64,000 nt of DNA. Source: Xestospongia bergquistia. Taxonomy: Eukaryota; Porifera; Demospongiae; Haplosclerida; Petrosiidae. Below, in pieces: positions 11,988-22,650 of this stretch (positions are counted from its first letter, which is position 1; every line of letters starts with the position of its first letter). Under the pieces are notes generated by a model, which was not told the DNA's origin, did no database searches, and saw nothing but the letters and a program-made list of their open reading frames with translations. A program made the translations under genes and the position numbers. The stretch spans positions 6,119,821 through 6,183,820 of the forward strand of contig OZ014417.1 in the NCBI GenBank assembly GCA_963965975.1. Direction: 5' to 3'.

Positions 11988-11996
11988 TTTCTGAAA
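11988..11996. repeat. target-site duplication, left copy
   Basis: TTTCTGAAA abuts the left terminus of the MULE-like element and recurs exactly at 13595-13603. Confidence 0.85.
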
Positions 11997-13594
11997 GGAA
12001 GTGTCTAACCTACCGGCAACGGCAGTCACTGGTTAACCTTTATCTTGCCGGCAGAAGGAATGACAGGGTTAAAATAACCGTTACTTAGCAACATAACAAA
12101 TAGTGTTAAACTTAATTGGTTGTAAACATCAAATAATGTTAAATTTAACATAACAAAATAGTGTTACACACTAGCACAACATTTTCTACAGAACCAGTTC
12201 TTAGACTTGGGTCTGGATACTACACCAACACAACCATAATGAAACCACTCTTCACATATAATATTATCTCCATGAAGTTCATGTTGACACACAGTACAAA
12301 TCCATAAATCAAAATCGTTCTTTCTTTGAACAACATCTTCCACAACAAGCCAAGCATTGTGTGAAAAGAAGTGCCTTACTAAGTTAATGTCAACATTATC
12401 ATCTAGTACAGCTGAAGATACTCTTTATGGTCGGCACTCAACAGATTCCTCTTCAATTAACTCCCCATCCATAGCCTTGTGTATGATATCTGACTCCACA
12501 AACCAAGAAAGAACAACTAAATTGGAATGATCACAATAAATTATTATCCATAACATCATACTTTTTTTGTGTATAATGCTTTGAAATAAAAGAAGTGCAC
12601 TTGGCATTTTCTTGTTCTTCTTAGAAGGAAGCCCACAAACTGTTAATGTGTGCCCCTTTGGTCGTCCTCTCCTTTTCACAACTGAGGCCTACATACATAA
12701 CAATAATAATTGTTTGTAATGATGAGACTTACCCAATGAAATAGCTGTTTCATCTACCAGACGAGGACACTTTGCATCATTTGATGGCATAGTAGTAGTT
12801 CCAGTGCATGTAGGAGTAGAGTTAAAAGAAATACTGGCAATAGAAATGATATGGGTGTCTTCTGTAGTAGCACTGTGTGTATTAGAAACAGGAACAATTG
12901 CTGATGCTGATGCTTGTGTTTTTAATGCTTCCGGCAACCTTCTTTGTCTTGGTAAGAAAATAATAATTAGTTAATATCACATATTATGAACACTGTATAG
13001 TCCACTCTTATATGTGTACACTTACTTGAGACACCGGATGATTGTGCTCTGAGTAAGTACTTGTAACTACAAGATGGCATCCACTTTCATCAATACGAAG
13101 GCTAATATGCATTTTACAATCTTGCTTGAATGTCCTGCACTTGAGTAAAGGTAATGATTAATCTAGAATCATAACTCACATTGTATTCATTCTTAGTCCC
13201 TTTCCATCAGTTTTAAAAGCCTTTTCTCCATGAATACAGCAATATTTCAGCTGACAGTATTTTAGATCTGGTTTCAGGTACCGGTCAACTCTCTTGTTGG
13301 CAGAAGTAACTGTTCTAGCTTCTCTCTTCCAAAGTTGCACTGAGTTTGATTGCTCATAAGTCTTGATCTTTTCTTCAAGTTCTTTGTACGATTTGAAGGA
13401 TTCTCCGACTCGAAAGTTAACTGGTGAAGTTGCAGGTGGTTCTTCGTTCTCTTTACCACGAGTTGCCATGTTGTATAGTAGTAATAACTATTTATAATTG
13501 TTGCTAAGTAACGGTTTATTTAACCCTTTCATTCCTTCTGCCGGCAAGCTAAGGTTAACCAGTGACTGCCGTTGCCGGTAGGTTAGACACTTCC
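11997..13594 (-). mobile_element. MULE-like DNA transposon, 1598 bp, ~100 bp TIRs, 9 bp TSD
   Basis: Inverted termini of about 100 bp (11997-12097 and 13495-13594) begin GGAAGTGTCTAACC and differ at only a few positions. Both contain CTACCGGCAACGG. The exact 9-mer TTTCTGAAA flanks the element at 11988-11996 and 13595-13603. Long inverted ends plus a 9 bp duplication are characteristic of Mutator-like elements. The minus-strand gene inside encodes DNA-binding and PHD regions but no recognisable DDE catalytic core, so this copy looks internally deleted and dependent on a helper. Confidence 0.88.
12164..13469 (-). pseudogene. MULE-associated protein: zinc-finger N-terminus, AT-hook, PHD finger
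   Basis: Exon 1 (13469-13180) begins MATRGKENEEPP and carries a Kx-rich DNA-binding region. Exon 2 (13134-13026) continues it and ends with EHNHPVS, so a C..C..H..H pattern of FAR1/WRKY-GCM1 type is formed. A spacer exon (about 12943-12733) is serine/threonine rich. The last exon (12681-12164) carries an AT-hook-like KRRGRPKGH followed by a PHD finger, with CTVCQ, CEEWFHYGC and WFCRKC clusters at about 12300-12180. GT-AG junctions fit except at the start of the spacer exon, where the phase does not close. A TAA stop at 12425-12427 lies in frame before the PHD finger. There is no DDE or SWIM region. I infer a deleted MULE transposase gene. Confidence 0.75.
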
Positions 13595-13603
13595 TTTCTG
13601 AAA
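13595..13603. repeat. target-site duplication, right copy
   Basis: TTTCTGAAA abuts the right terminus of the MULE-like element and matches 11988-11996 exactly. Confidence 0.85.
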
Positions 13604-14269
13604 ATATCCAATTCTACTTTGCAGTTCTCCAAAAATATTCCAATTCCTTTTCTATTTTCTATCCTTCGATGGAATATTTAACAACTAAAATCCTATATCA
13701 AACCCTAACTGGAAACATGTCGTTTTGCTCCATTCTAAGAGACAGTTCGCAGTGCTCGCTTCACTTCATTGAGCGATGCAAAACAGAATTGGAAATTGAA
13801 TGTCCGCCTTTGGCTTCCATAGACACATGTTCAATTATCAGAGGCTAAACATTTTTTAATAGTACCACATGGTAAATTGCAAATGCTATAAAAGTGTAAT
13901 GCAACTGTACCAACGAACAGTATCGTGTTCTCAGCTTTAACGTAACTGAAAGCATATCATAAATAACAAAATACAGAACTTAAATAGACCAAAGTACAAT
14001 AGACAAAGTAAGGTAACTACATAACAAAGAAGTGCAAAGTAAATATGACAAGATCTAATTAACACACATACACTACTTAACAAGTCATTCAATAAGACAT
14101 ACTGATTAACAGGACATTCAGTAGGACAATCAACAAGCTGAAGTGTTGAGTGAATTCTGCTACAAAAGTAATTTTTTATTACTGGAATTGTTATTTTATT
14201 ACTTTAATTGTTATTTTATTTGTTGCTTATATTGTTGTTGGTGAAGTTACGTCTGCTACAAAAAACTCT

Positions 14270-15164
14270 GTGACACTTCACTGTTTAATGAAGTTAATGA
14301 CTACCCACAGTATTCAGTACAGCTTTAGTACAAGTTTAAGTAATTATAGTATTTGATTACTTCATTAGACAAAGAGTGCAATTTCTATTATCATTACTTC
14401 AAGACATCTAATTAACTATGTAATTATCATCAGTTAAATTATCATTACAATATCCTTGTAAGACACATGTGATACACAAACTAGATATTTTCCTACATAT
14501 TTGTTATCAAAAAGAAGATTCAGAACGATCATCTATCAATCTGTACTGACTGTGAATTGTGAGGTGTATTTGTTTAATACTCTCTCAACAGTTGTAATTT
14601 GATCAATTGGCAGGCTGCTATATATGATTAATTAAAATAGATTGAAATGAATAGACAATTTAAAGTACATAGATATATTTAAAAATGTATAAAAAAACAT
14701 GTGTGTTCAGAGTTTAAATTTTATTAAATATAACTTGATTTTGCATCTGTCTCATTATTACAAAAGCAAATTTCTAATTTAATCAATCAAATATAAAAAT
14801 ATGAGATAATACCACGACAACTGAATTATCATTGTATGGAAGCCAAAGCAGATATACTTTTTTATTATCCAATTTCCTTCTCTAGAATTTAATTTATATA
14901 TCTCGTTCTTTAATTACATGAACTACTCATTGAACTCTGCGTATAATAAACATGTGTGTTCAGAGTTTAAATTTAGGGCTGTAGATTGTGTCTGCAATGT
15001 AGGGATTGTATATTGTGTACAGCCATCCCCTATATTTCAAGAATTTCTAAAATCCTTATTGACATCATTTGAGTTTTTTTTTCATTTAGAGAAGTAAAAA
15101 CACCTGTTTTTTTCAATTAACTATATAAAGTTTTAATTTTTACAGTAAGTAATTACACTCTAGA
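14270..15164 (+). repeat. duplicated 5' flank of relic D (partner 25440-26843)
   Basis: Several blocks match the flank of gene A in the same order. They include AATATCCTTGTAAGACACA, the ...GATTCAGAAC... segment with TCAATCTG near 14520, and CATGTGTGTTCAGAGTTTA near 14950, at the same distance from the ATG. The latter word also occurs near 14700. This indicates that promoter and gene were duplicated together. No coding sequence is seen in 13886-15164. Confidence 0.8.
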
Positions 15165-15759
15165 ATGATGAGGCTCTTCATTGTTTTGTTTTATTATACA
15201 GTTTTGATCGATAGGTAAGTTTTATTGTGACACTATGTTATTGTAATCTGTCTTATCATATACAGTTGTCATGCTGTATCATCTTGCTCACAATGTGTAT
15301 CTGTGTCTTCTGTAACATCATATCTTGGTTTAGTATAACAACTTCTATCAAATATTTTTTATGTATTTATAATTAAATTTTGCATTTAATAATACATATG
15401 ATATCATACAATCCAAAATAAGGTAACAATATTTTCTATCATTCTTGACATTGGTTAAAAACTTTTAAATATATTTAGCAGCAAAATTAGTTAAATGTAT
15501 ATACTTATTGTCTTAGATAATATATACCAATAATACAACAAATACATGTTTATATTATAATATAAAGTTATATGATAATATAATATAAAGTGACTAATAG
15601 TCTTCAACTACAATGTTGTTCAGGTTATGGTCTTAAACCAAACTATCTATGTAAGTTATACTTGTTATTGATGTACACAGAACATAATGTCACAAGAATG
15701 CTCAGCTCCTAATACTTGTACATGTGTCACTGGATGGAAAGGCAGTAACTGCTTAACAT
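15165..15759 (+). pseudogene. receptor-family relic D: signal peptide, EMI and one EGF piece
   Basis: Exon 1 (15165-15214) encodes a hydrophobic signal peptide, MMRLFIVLFYYTVLIDR, nearly the same as in gene A. Exon 2 (15266-15327) starts CHAVSSCS but lacks the carboxy-terminal third. Exon 3 (about 15580-15650) keeps [10 protein letters not shown] but has a Cys-to-Tyr change. An EGF remnant (about 15690-15759) retains only the SAPNTCTCVTGWKGSNC part. A gypsy relic follows directly. No fibronectin domains or membrane segment remain, so this is a truncated, dead paralogue. Confidence 0.85.
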
Positions 15760-15799
15760 GTATGCTTACATTTTAATGTGAAGACATTATAAGTATTAT

Positions 15800-17930
15800 T
15801 TCTTCCCAACATAGGCACAAAAGTACCTGTCTGGAGGTTGTTGAATTCATTGTGGGAAACGACAGCCGTAGTGGGATGTGGTTGTTAATTTATAACAAAA
15901 GTGGATAAATGATCTTCCACTGATCTTCCTTCCTTCTCAGATGCTTTCATAGATCTATTAATAGTTTGACCAAAATGTTCAATAACTCCGTTAGAGGAAG
16001 GATGGTATGGTGAGGTACTAGTATGATGAATACAATTCTCTTGACAAAAAAAAGCAAATTCTTGAGAACTGACTACCATTGTCTGTTAATTAGGTAACCC
16101 ATATAAAGAGAAAACATGTTTAAGACTTTCAATAGTTTTAGTACATGAGGTGGATGACATAGAAAATATTTCAGGCCACTCAGAATGAGCATCTATAAGA
16201 AGAAAAACATATGGCTTTGAAACAACATGAATTCCCCATAGGAGACAATTATTCTCAATATTAAAGTCATCTTTACAATTATAAAATGGCTTAAGACAAT
16301 TATTAAAATTGGAAGGCCAACCTGATTTAGTATAATCACCTAATACAGGGTCACAACGAGTAGCTTGTTGTAATTCTGTTGCTGTCACAGGCAATGATTC
16401 AATTTGCTTTATAAAATTATTAAAAATGGTTTGTTCTGATGAAACAGCTATGTTAAGGGCGTTGCTAAGGGTAAATGTGAAAACATGTCTGCATTACTAT
16501 GCTGGCTGGTGAAACAATATTGTATGTTGTAATGACATGCTGATAACAAAATTGAACATCTCTGGAGCCTAGCAGCTGCTAAAGTGGGTATCCCCTTTTT
16601 GGGACTAAATATAAAGGTTAGTAGTTTATGATCAGTTATAATTGTAAAATGCTGTCCATATAAGAACTTGTGAAACTTTTTGATGCCAATTGCAAGAATA
16701 AGGGATAAAGCTTCCTTATCTAGTTGGGAATAATTATGTTCACTTGATAACAATGTACGAGAAGCAAAGGCAACAGGTTTTCCTAAACCATTAGGCATGA
16801 TATGTGAAATGACAGCACTAACATCACAATTTGATGTATCAACTGCTAGAATAATTTGCAGGTCTGGGTTGTAATGAACTAAAACATCAGAATCGACTAA
16901 GAGGGATTTCACTTTTTCAAAGGCTTTCTGACAGTCATAAGACCACTTCCATTTAACATTACTACATAAACTTTGATTAAGAGGGTAGTGGACTAAGGCT
17001 AGATTACAAATAAATTTACTGTAGTACTTAAGTAAACCAATGAAGGATTGTAATTCATGAACATTCCTAGGAGAGGGAGCATTAACAATAGCATCCAACT
17101 TACTCTTTCATGTGTGGATTCAAACAGAGTCTACACAATGTCCTAGGTATTCAACTGAGTCTCTGAGTATTCGCATTTGCTGCTTTCCACACGAACTCCA
17201 TACAATTGTAACCGATGTAACACTTCTTCAAGGTTTTTCAAATGAGCCTCTTGAGTTGCTCCAATGATTAAAGTATTATCAACGTAACATTTGGTATGCC
17301 CTCCAGGATAGACTCCATAGTTTGTTGAAACAGGGCAGGAACAGATGAGGTTCAAAAGGAAGGTAGGTAAACCTGAATAGACCTCTATGTGTATTAATTG
17401 TGACATACTTGCAAGAATCTTCATCTTTGTTGATATGCTGTTCACAAATTCGATTTTGAAAATTGTTGACCACCAGTGAGAGTAGCAAACAACTCTTCTG
17501 GAGCAGGAAGAGGATGTTGGTCCACAATTACAGCCTGATTAACTGTGACCTTATAGTCACTGCATATTTGAATTTTGCCCCCTTTCTTTGGGACTGGCAC
17601 AATATAGGAGCTGCCCAATCACTACTTGTAACTTTTTCCAGCAGTGACTAATCTTTCAAGTTCATTATCAATCACTGTCTTGAGTGCAAATGGAACGGGA
17701 CAAGGTCCATCACCTTTAATGACATAAAGTATGAGAGACTTGTTTTGTGAACACACCTAATAACGGTACTTTTCCTGAGTAAATGTTTTAAGAATAACTG
17801 AAGAGTCAGAGAGGGGTACGTCCGGAAAGAAATGACTATTTGTACTTTCTGAAATTATTGAAACCAATGCCCCTAACAGTAACTCTTATGAGAGCCTCTA
17901 CCCATGACGAAAATATGCTGTTCCTGTTCC
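15800..17930 (-). mobile_element. Ty3/gypsy relic (gypsy-2)
   Basis: On the minus strand, from high to low coordinates, there are a protease-like remnant (near 17850, ALVSIIS), RT amino-terminal sequence (SDWAAPI near 17615; SDYKVTVNQAV near 17565), and an RT catalytic segment CYVDN near 17290. The usual second Asp there is replaced by Asn. RNase H with AVDTSNCDVSAV lies near 16840 and integrase fragments at 16394-15885. The integrase zinc-binding part is deleted. Frameshifts and stops are frequent. No LTRs were recognised. It lies just 3' of relic D and probably helped to truncate it. Confidence 0.88.
16448..17098 (-). pseudogene. gypsy-2 RT thumb / RNase H fragment
   Basis: This is the longest intact piece of gypsy-2, at 216 codons. 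It begins in the RT connection (FIGLLKYYSKFI). It continues through the RNase H fold with the VDTSNCDVSAV active-site region, SQLDKEALSLILAI, and TDHKLLTFIF near residue 156. It ends at HSNADMFSHLPL, the usual RNase H end. Confidence 0.88.
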
Positions 17931-18426
17931 TTAGGAGGAGTCCTATCACCATTGAGCCAGTTTAAAGTATGATTATGTGTAGGAGTAACAGTTGTTGATC
18001 GGCCAAGTCCCATTGACCTACAAATAATGCCAGCAGTGTGGCAAAAGTATTATTGTGATGTATTAACAATAAATATATTAAGTATGTTCATTCAATTAAT
18101 GTAGGGATGTGTGTACATGTGTAGGATTTGTAAACTGAGGTCACTATGTAACATAATACACCATACATATAGTGATGGTATAATATTATAATGACTACTT
18201 TGTACTAGTACATGTACATATCTCTCCTCTCTATCTCTAGATATCAGGGTAATTAACCTAGATTTGCATAGCAAGCACTTAAACCAAATGAAGATCCTAC
18301 AGACAATAAATGTACTTTACCAGGAGGTAATGAACTGAAGCCAAGGATAGATATTCCAATTCTTATTATGTACTTTTTTTAAGTTAATGAATTCCAATTT
18401 CTTATTCTATATTCCATTCTTTGCAC

Positions 18427-18550
18427 ATGCACTAATATCTAGGTCTTTTTTGTTATTTAATAAAACGCAGAGCACAAGGAACATGATCTGTTTTTAGAAT
18501 CGAGCATTAGTGAAATGTTTCGAGTTGGGTTTGGTTCCTGATTTTAATAA

Positions 18551-18596
<46 letters not shown>

Positions 18597-19040
18597 TGGT
18601 TTTTTCTTTTTTACTAACAAAAGGATATGTACGACAATCAAACAAATGAGCATAAGCAAATAAAAAGTAAACTCACTATGTAAATGTGAAAGAAAAACGC
18701 GAAACAATTAAAGTTTATTGTCTCGATCTACTTTTGCTTATGGGAACGTGGTTGATCCTTTAAGAAAGACAGTTAATTTTTATTAATAATTATTAAATTA
18801 ATTGTTTTATTAACTAAAGTTACGCACGCGCTGAAACGGCACTGGGGTCCTAATAAAAGTTGTGACTATATGTGTTAACACAACCTGGTAGTTTTCAGCG
18901 CGTACTTCTTCGTTGTTAAATTGAAGACTTAAAACTATCTGTTATCCAGTCGTACCAACTGTGGGTTGTGAGTGCACTATTCTCTGTAACAGTTGTAAGT
19001 TAATCAGCAACTATATTGAAATTCAACCATTGATTATAAT
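18427..19040. repeat. dispersed repeat family R, copy 1
   Basis: Ordered blocks recur at 62440-62665 and 63900-64000. They include TTACGCACGCGC, TAATAAAAGTT and TTTAAAACTATCTG followed by a GTGCCA/GTACCA-type word. A weaker copy lies at 58540-58760. In this copy, CGCGCTGAAAC (18828) and GTTTTCAGCGCG (18891) can pair into a hairpin. 17930-18426 shows nothing else recognisable. The family might be an old non-autonomous element or a duplicated promoter region. Confidence 0.6.
18546..18594. repeat. (AAT)n microsatellite
   Basis: An uninterrupted AAT/ATA repeat of about 49 bases. Confidence 0.95.
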
Positions 19041-19157
19041 AGTAATAACAAATATTTAAAATTTAATTTGAAATCTTTGAAATACAAAGATATAGTAATA
19101 TCTGCATTACTTTAACTTTATTTTGAATTTTGTAACACCACTGTTATCTGGCGTGCA

Positions 19158-20499
19158 TAGTCTCGCAAGGCCTGACCCTTTGCTTAGAAAGGAAGGGTCT
19201 GGTCTATCACGCATAGTGAATTGCCTTCTTCCCAAAGCATTCATGGGGAAACCATAGTTTGGTCAACAGTTACTTGAGCAAACCACTATATGTTTACGTA
19301 GGAAATAACGTAAAGTGTTAATTACTGCTAACAAAGTTTCACCTGTTTCATCTGGATTCAAAATTCAGGAAGCTGCAGTTGTCCTATTCGTTGTTTTTAT
19401 TTGTTATTTTATAGCTTAGCGCTTAATTTTCTATCTATTTTATGTGAAATTAATCTCTCAAAACAGTAACTAGTTTTCTTGCTTGCTGCTATGATGAAGG
19501 AGTACAGTCTTGGTCCTCGGGTTCATACGGGTATTAGAAAAGAGAAGAAAAATTGGAGGATTTTTAAAGAAGAATTATCAACTTGTATTTTACTTTTATG
19601 AAGCGATATTACCTCCAGAAAATTAGATAAGCAGTTTCTTGAAATATCATCTATTCTATCCAGAAACCACTACTTTTGTCAAAAGTGCAGCAATTCCCGG
19701 TCAATTTCAGGAGTTACGTCAGTTTCTTGTTCACAACGTTTCCAATGACCAGTACTAGGTTCAACATTACCAGTATCAACAATTCACCTGGATCAGAATG
19801 ATAAGCTTAGACATCTGAAAGTTGAAAAAAAGCTTTTTACGTGAGAAAGATGATATTTGACCATCAGCAAAACGTCTCTTTGTTTGTCATTCTAGTTCAC
19901 CTCCTGGGGTTTACACGAGTTATGTATAAATGTTTCATAATTTATGTTTGTAGTTTGTTAGTGTGTGATAAACAATAATATCTTGAGTCAATTCTTTCGT
20001 TACCTCCAGGTTGACATACAATATCAGAAACCTAAGAGTTTCATAAGCTACTCAAACTAAAAAATACCTTGGAAAGGTCGTTGCCAGAATAAGTAGATTG
20101 ATATTGCTCAAAAATAATCATATTATCATGAAAAGCCTCACTGCTAAGTTACATACACTATAATCAAAAATATCTTCTCTTTGAATTGCTCTGAACATAA
20201 AAGTCTACATTCCATACAGCTAGTAAAGCTTATATAACCTTTATCTGCTCTAGATCTGGACTAAATCTGTCGTATTCCAACTTAGATAACGCTTCTTGGA
20301 CAACCTAGTGGTTATCTTTTCAACATACTGATTAACGTGGTTCACTGTGTTTATATTAACACACGTAATTTTTAAATACACAAACCACAATACACATTAT
20401 ATGATGTTACATAGTTAATAAAACTCCTTCCTACACCTGTACTATGGTGATAGACCAGACCCTTCTTCTCTAAGCAAAGGGTCTGGCCTCGCAAGACTA
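19158..20499. mobile_element. DNA transposon with 53 bp TIRs, gutted
   Basis: TAGTCTCGCAAGGCC at 19158 starts a 53-base segment that matches the reverse complement of 20447-20499 with about five differences. GCGTG occurs just outside both ends, giving a possible but imperfect target duplication. No full transposase frame exists. A short minus-strand piece near 19670-19750 reads like degraded protein (GHWKRCEQETDVTPEIDREL). The superfamily is not determined; the TAG start would suit hAT or a relative. Confidence 0.75.
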
Positions 20500-22650
20500 G
20501 CGTGTCCATACAATTCCTACGTTTCCTTACACTGTTTACTGATTTTGTCTTTTCATAACAATATGTTTATCAGTTGCATACTACAAAGACTACATAACCA
20601 TCAGTAGGTTATTTTAACTCGTATATTCCATATTATGTAAAATAGTAATAATGATATAGATGGAAATCTGGATATAAGAATAACCTATTGGTAACAAAAT
20701 AAGACAAAGGCTATATATGAACTTGTAAGTATTCTGTATTTTCTTAATTTCTAGCATTAACAATTAGTGTCAATTGAGTCATTATTTTTGCAATAGTACA
20801 TACTTTGCTGTGTCTACCTACTGAGTGCCACCGCTTTTGCTAAACTGTAAATCAAAATTTTTGATCAATAACATTATTTATAAACAGATCATAACACAAT
20901 CGCATTAACAGAACAGAAAGATAATCGCACAAATATGATTATATTTAAAAAAATTAATTCATACACTTTTCCATTTTGCATATTCTCCCTCTATAACTTC
21001 CTGAAGAAAATAAAAAAGTTACAATAATAACTAAATGAACATAGATTAACACAAATACACTAACTGACAAAACATTAGCTGTCTTTATTTATCTTTTATC
21101 AGCCAAATATGTCAGTTGTAAAATATTAAATCCTATGTTGAAATTAAAGATTATAAGGATAGTTTCCTCTTTATTATTGATGCTTTATATATGTAAATTA
21201 TATGTCAACAGGAGGATTAAACAAGTGGCAGGACCCTATGTTTGGCTAGAACAATCACATTGTAGATTGGTTGTTAATCTGATTCATTGTCACTTGTAAT
21301 TTGGTTGCAATTCATGCATATAAAATACATTAAACCAATAAATTAACTGCATTCACTATTAATTAATATTTAACTGCACAGTCATGCAGTGTATTTTAAC
21401 AAAGGACTTCTCAAAAAGTCTACATGTTTAGCATAGTCAATGAGTACATGTTAGTAAGGATTACATATAATACTATATGCTTTCAGTGGTTTAATGTCTT
21501 TAGGTGTTTGCTTTTGTGTAAAGTAAATATATCTTTAACTTGTTAGACTTATTTTGTTAATGGTGTAGAGTTGGTTTAGTTAATTGAACATAGTGTGAAT
21601 TCACATAATTTGAAGGTCATTTTTGATAACAGACTGAATTAAGAAATACAGATAGTGTCCTTTATATTTATACTACCATAACAATTTACATGCCCTACAC
21701 AGTCTGTTTTTGATCACACCATCATTAAAATATATTTCTTGTCACTTAAAATTTCATTGTGCACATGCCTACAAAATCATTAAAATAATTATATTAACAG
21801 TTGAAGTAAATTTAACATGTAAATAAAATTATTTTTTTAAAACGAAGTGATGGCTAACAAGGCAGTTGTATCATCATGCACAAGTAATAATAAATTGAAC
21901 AATAATTATAATTATTATAATTATTTAGATCTATTAGATCTGTTGAGAAACAACTTGATTCTGTCTTTTCTAAATGGAGTGTTAAAATAAATTAGTGGCT
22001 TAGATATCAAACTAGATGTTTACAATGGCTCTATCTTTTTAAGATACATTTATTGTTTAAAGTGAATGTATCTTTAATCTGTTAAGTTTATCTTGCTAAT
22101 GGTGTAGATTTATTTAGTTGATTAAATATAAATCTAGTCTTGCACTTTATAGTATGGATTACACATTTGACAATTGACAATAAATGAAGATTGCCATTTA
22201 ATTGTATCTCAACAGTCTTGTACTTTTGGCAGTAAGTATAGACTATTTCCTGTTATAATATTCAGTTTAAAAGAAGATCCAGAATCAATATTGTATGAAT
22301 GATAACCCAGTAACTTTATGCCCAGCTACTATGCATAGAATTTCCTTGTTTCATTGCAAGAACTGTTAATACAAGTTCTGAGCTAATTCCTGTGATTGCT
22401 CATTTAATTATGTATTAGTAACTACATGTAATCTGTTTTTTTGTGTGAGCTGGTTAAACATGGAACCTTATCACCTTGTAGCATGCTCCTATTAACTATG
22501 AAATACTTGCATCTACAAAAATTAACTAAACAGCTAAAACATATCTAAGAAGAAAGTTAATTTAATATCAGTCCAATAAAAAGAATGAAAGAAGAAAGTA
22601 GGGATGGCAATTGCATCATTATCACTATGAAATAGGTGACTCGACATTTA
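20500..22650. other. non-coding AT-rich interval
   Basis: No gene was found. Two diverged copies of a 90-base word set, each containing TTGTTAATGGTGTAGA or TTGCTAATGGTGTAGA, lie at about 21510-21600 and 22055-22140. This indicates an old local duplication. Confidence 0.6.

Larger units (their letters stand above)
11932..13817. mobile_element. MITE (family of 56202-56562), itself interrupted
   Basis: Inverted ends near 11932 (GGAAGCTGAAGGTGGACAT) and 13798-13817 (rc GGAAGCCAAAGGCGGACAT) match the ends of the MITE at 56202-56562. The shared interior word ATTCTAAGAGAC also recurs at 56372. The MITE sits inside an EGF exon and carries a MULE-like element at 11997-13594. Confidence 0.78.
11892..13885 (-). 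pseudogene. receptor-family relic E: EGF exon split by nested transposons
   Basis: The carboxy-terminal part of a 96 bp EGF exon lies at about 11892-11931, with the SGWTGSD word. The amino-terminal part resumes at about 13818-13885. When the intervening element is ignored, the two parts are collinear with the EGF exon of gene C (51968-52063). The exon contains a stop and altered cysteines. GACACA borders both sides of the insertion, consistent with a target duplication. Confidence 0.75.

Noticed and set aside
18507..18707. open frame with a poly-tyrosine run
   Set aside because: Translation of the (AAT)n microsatellite in reverse.
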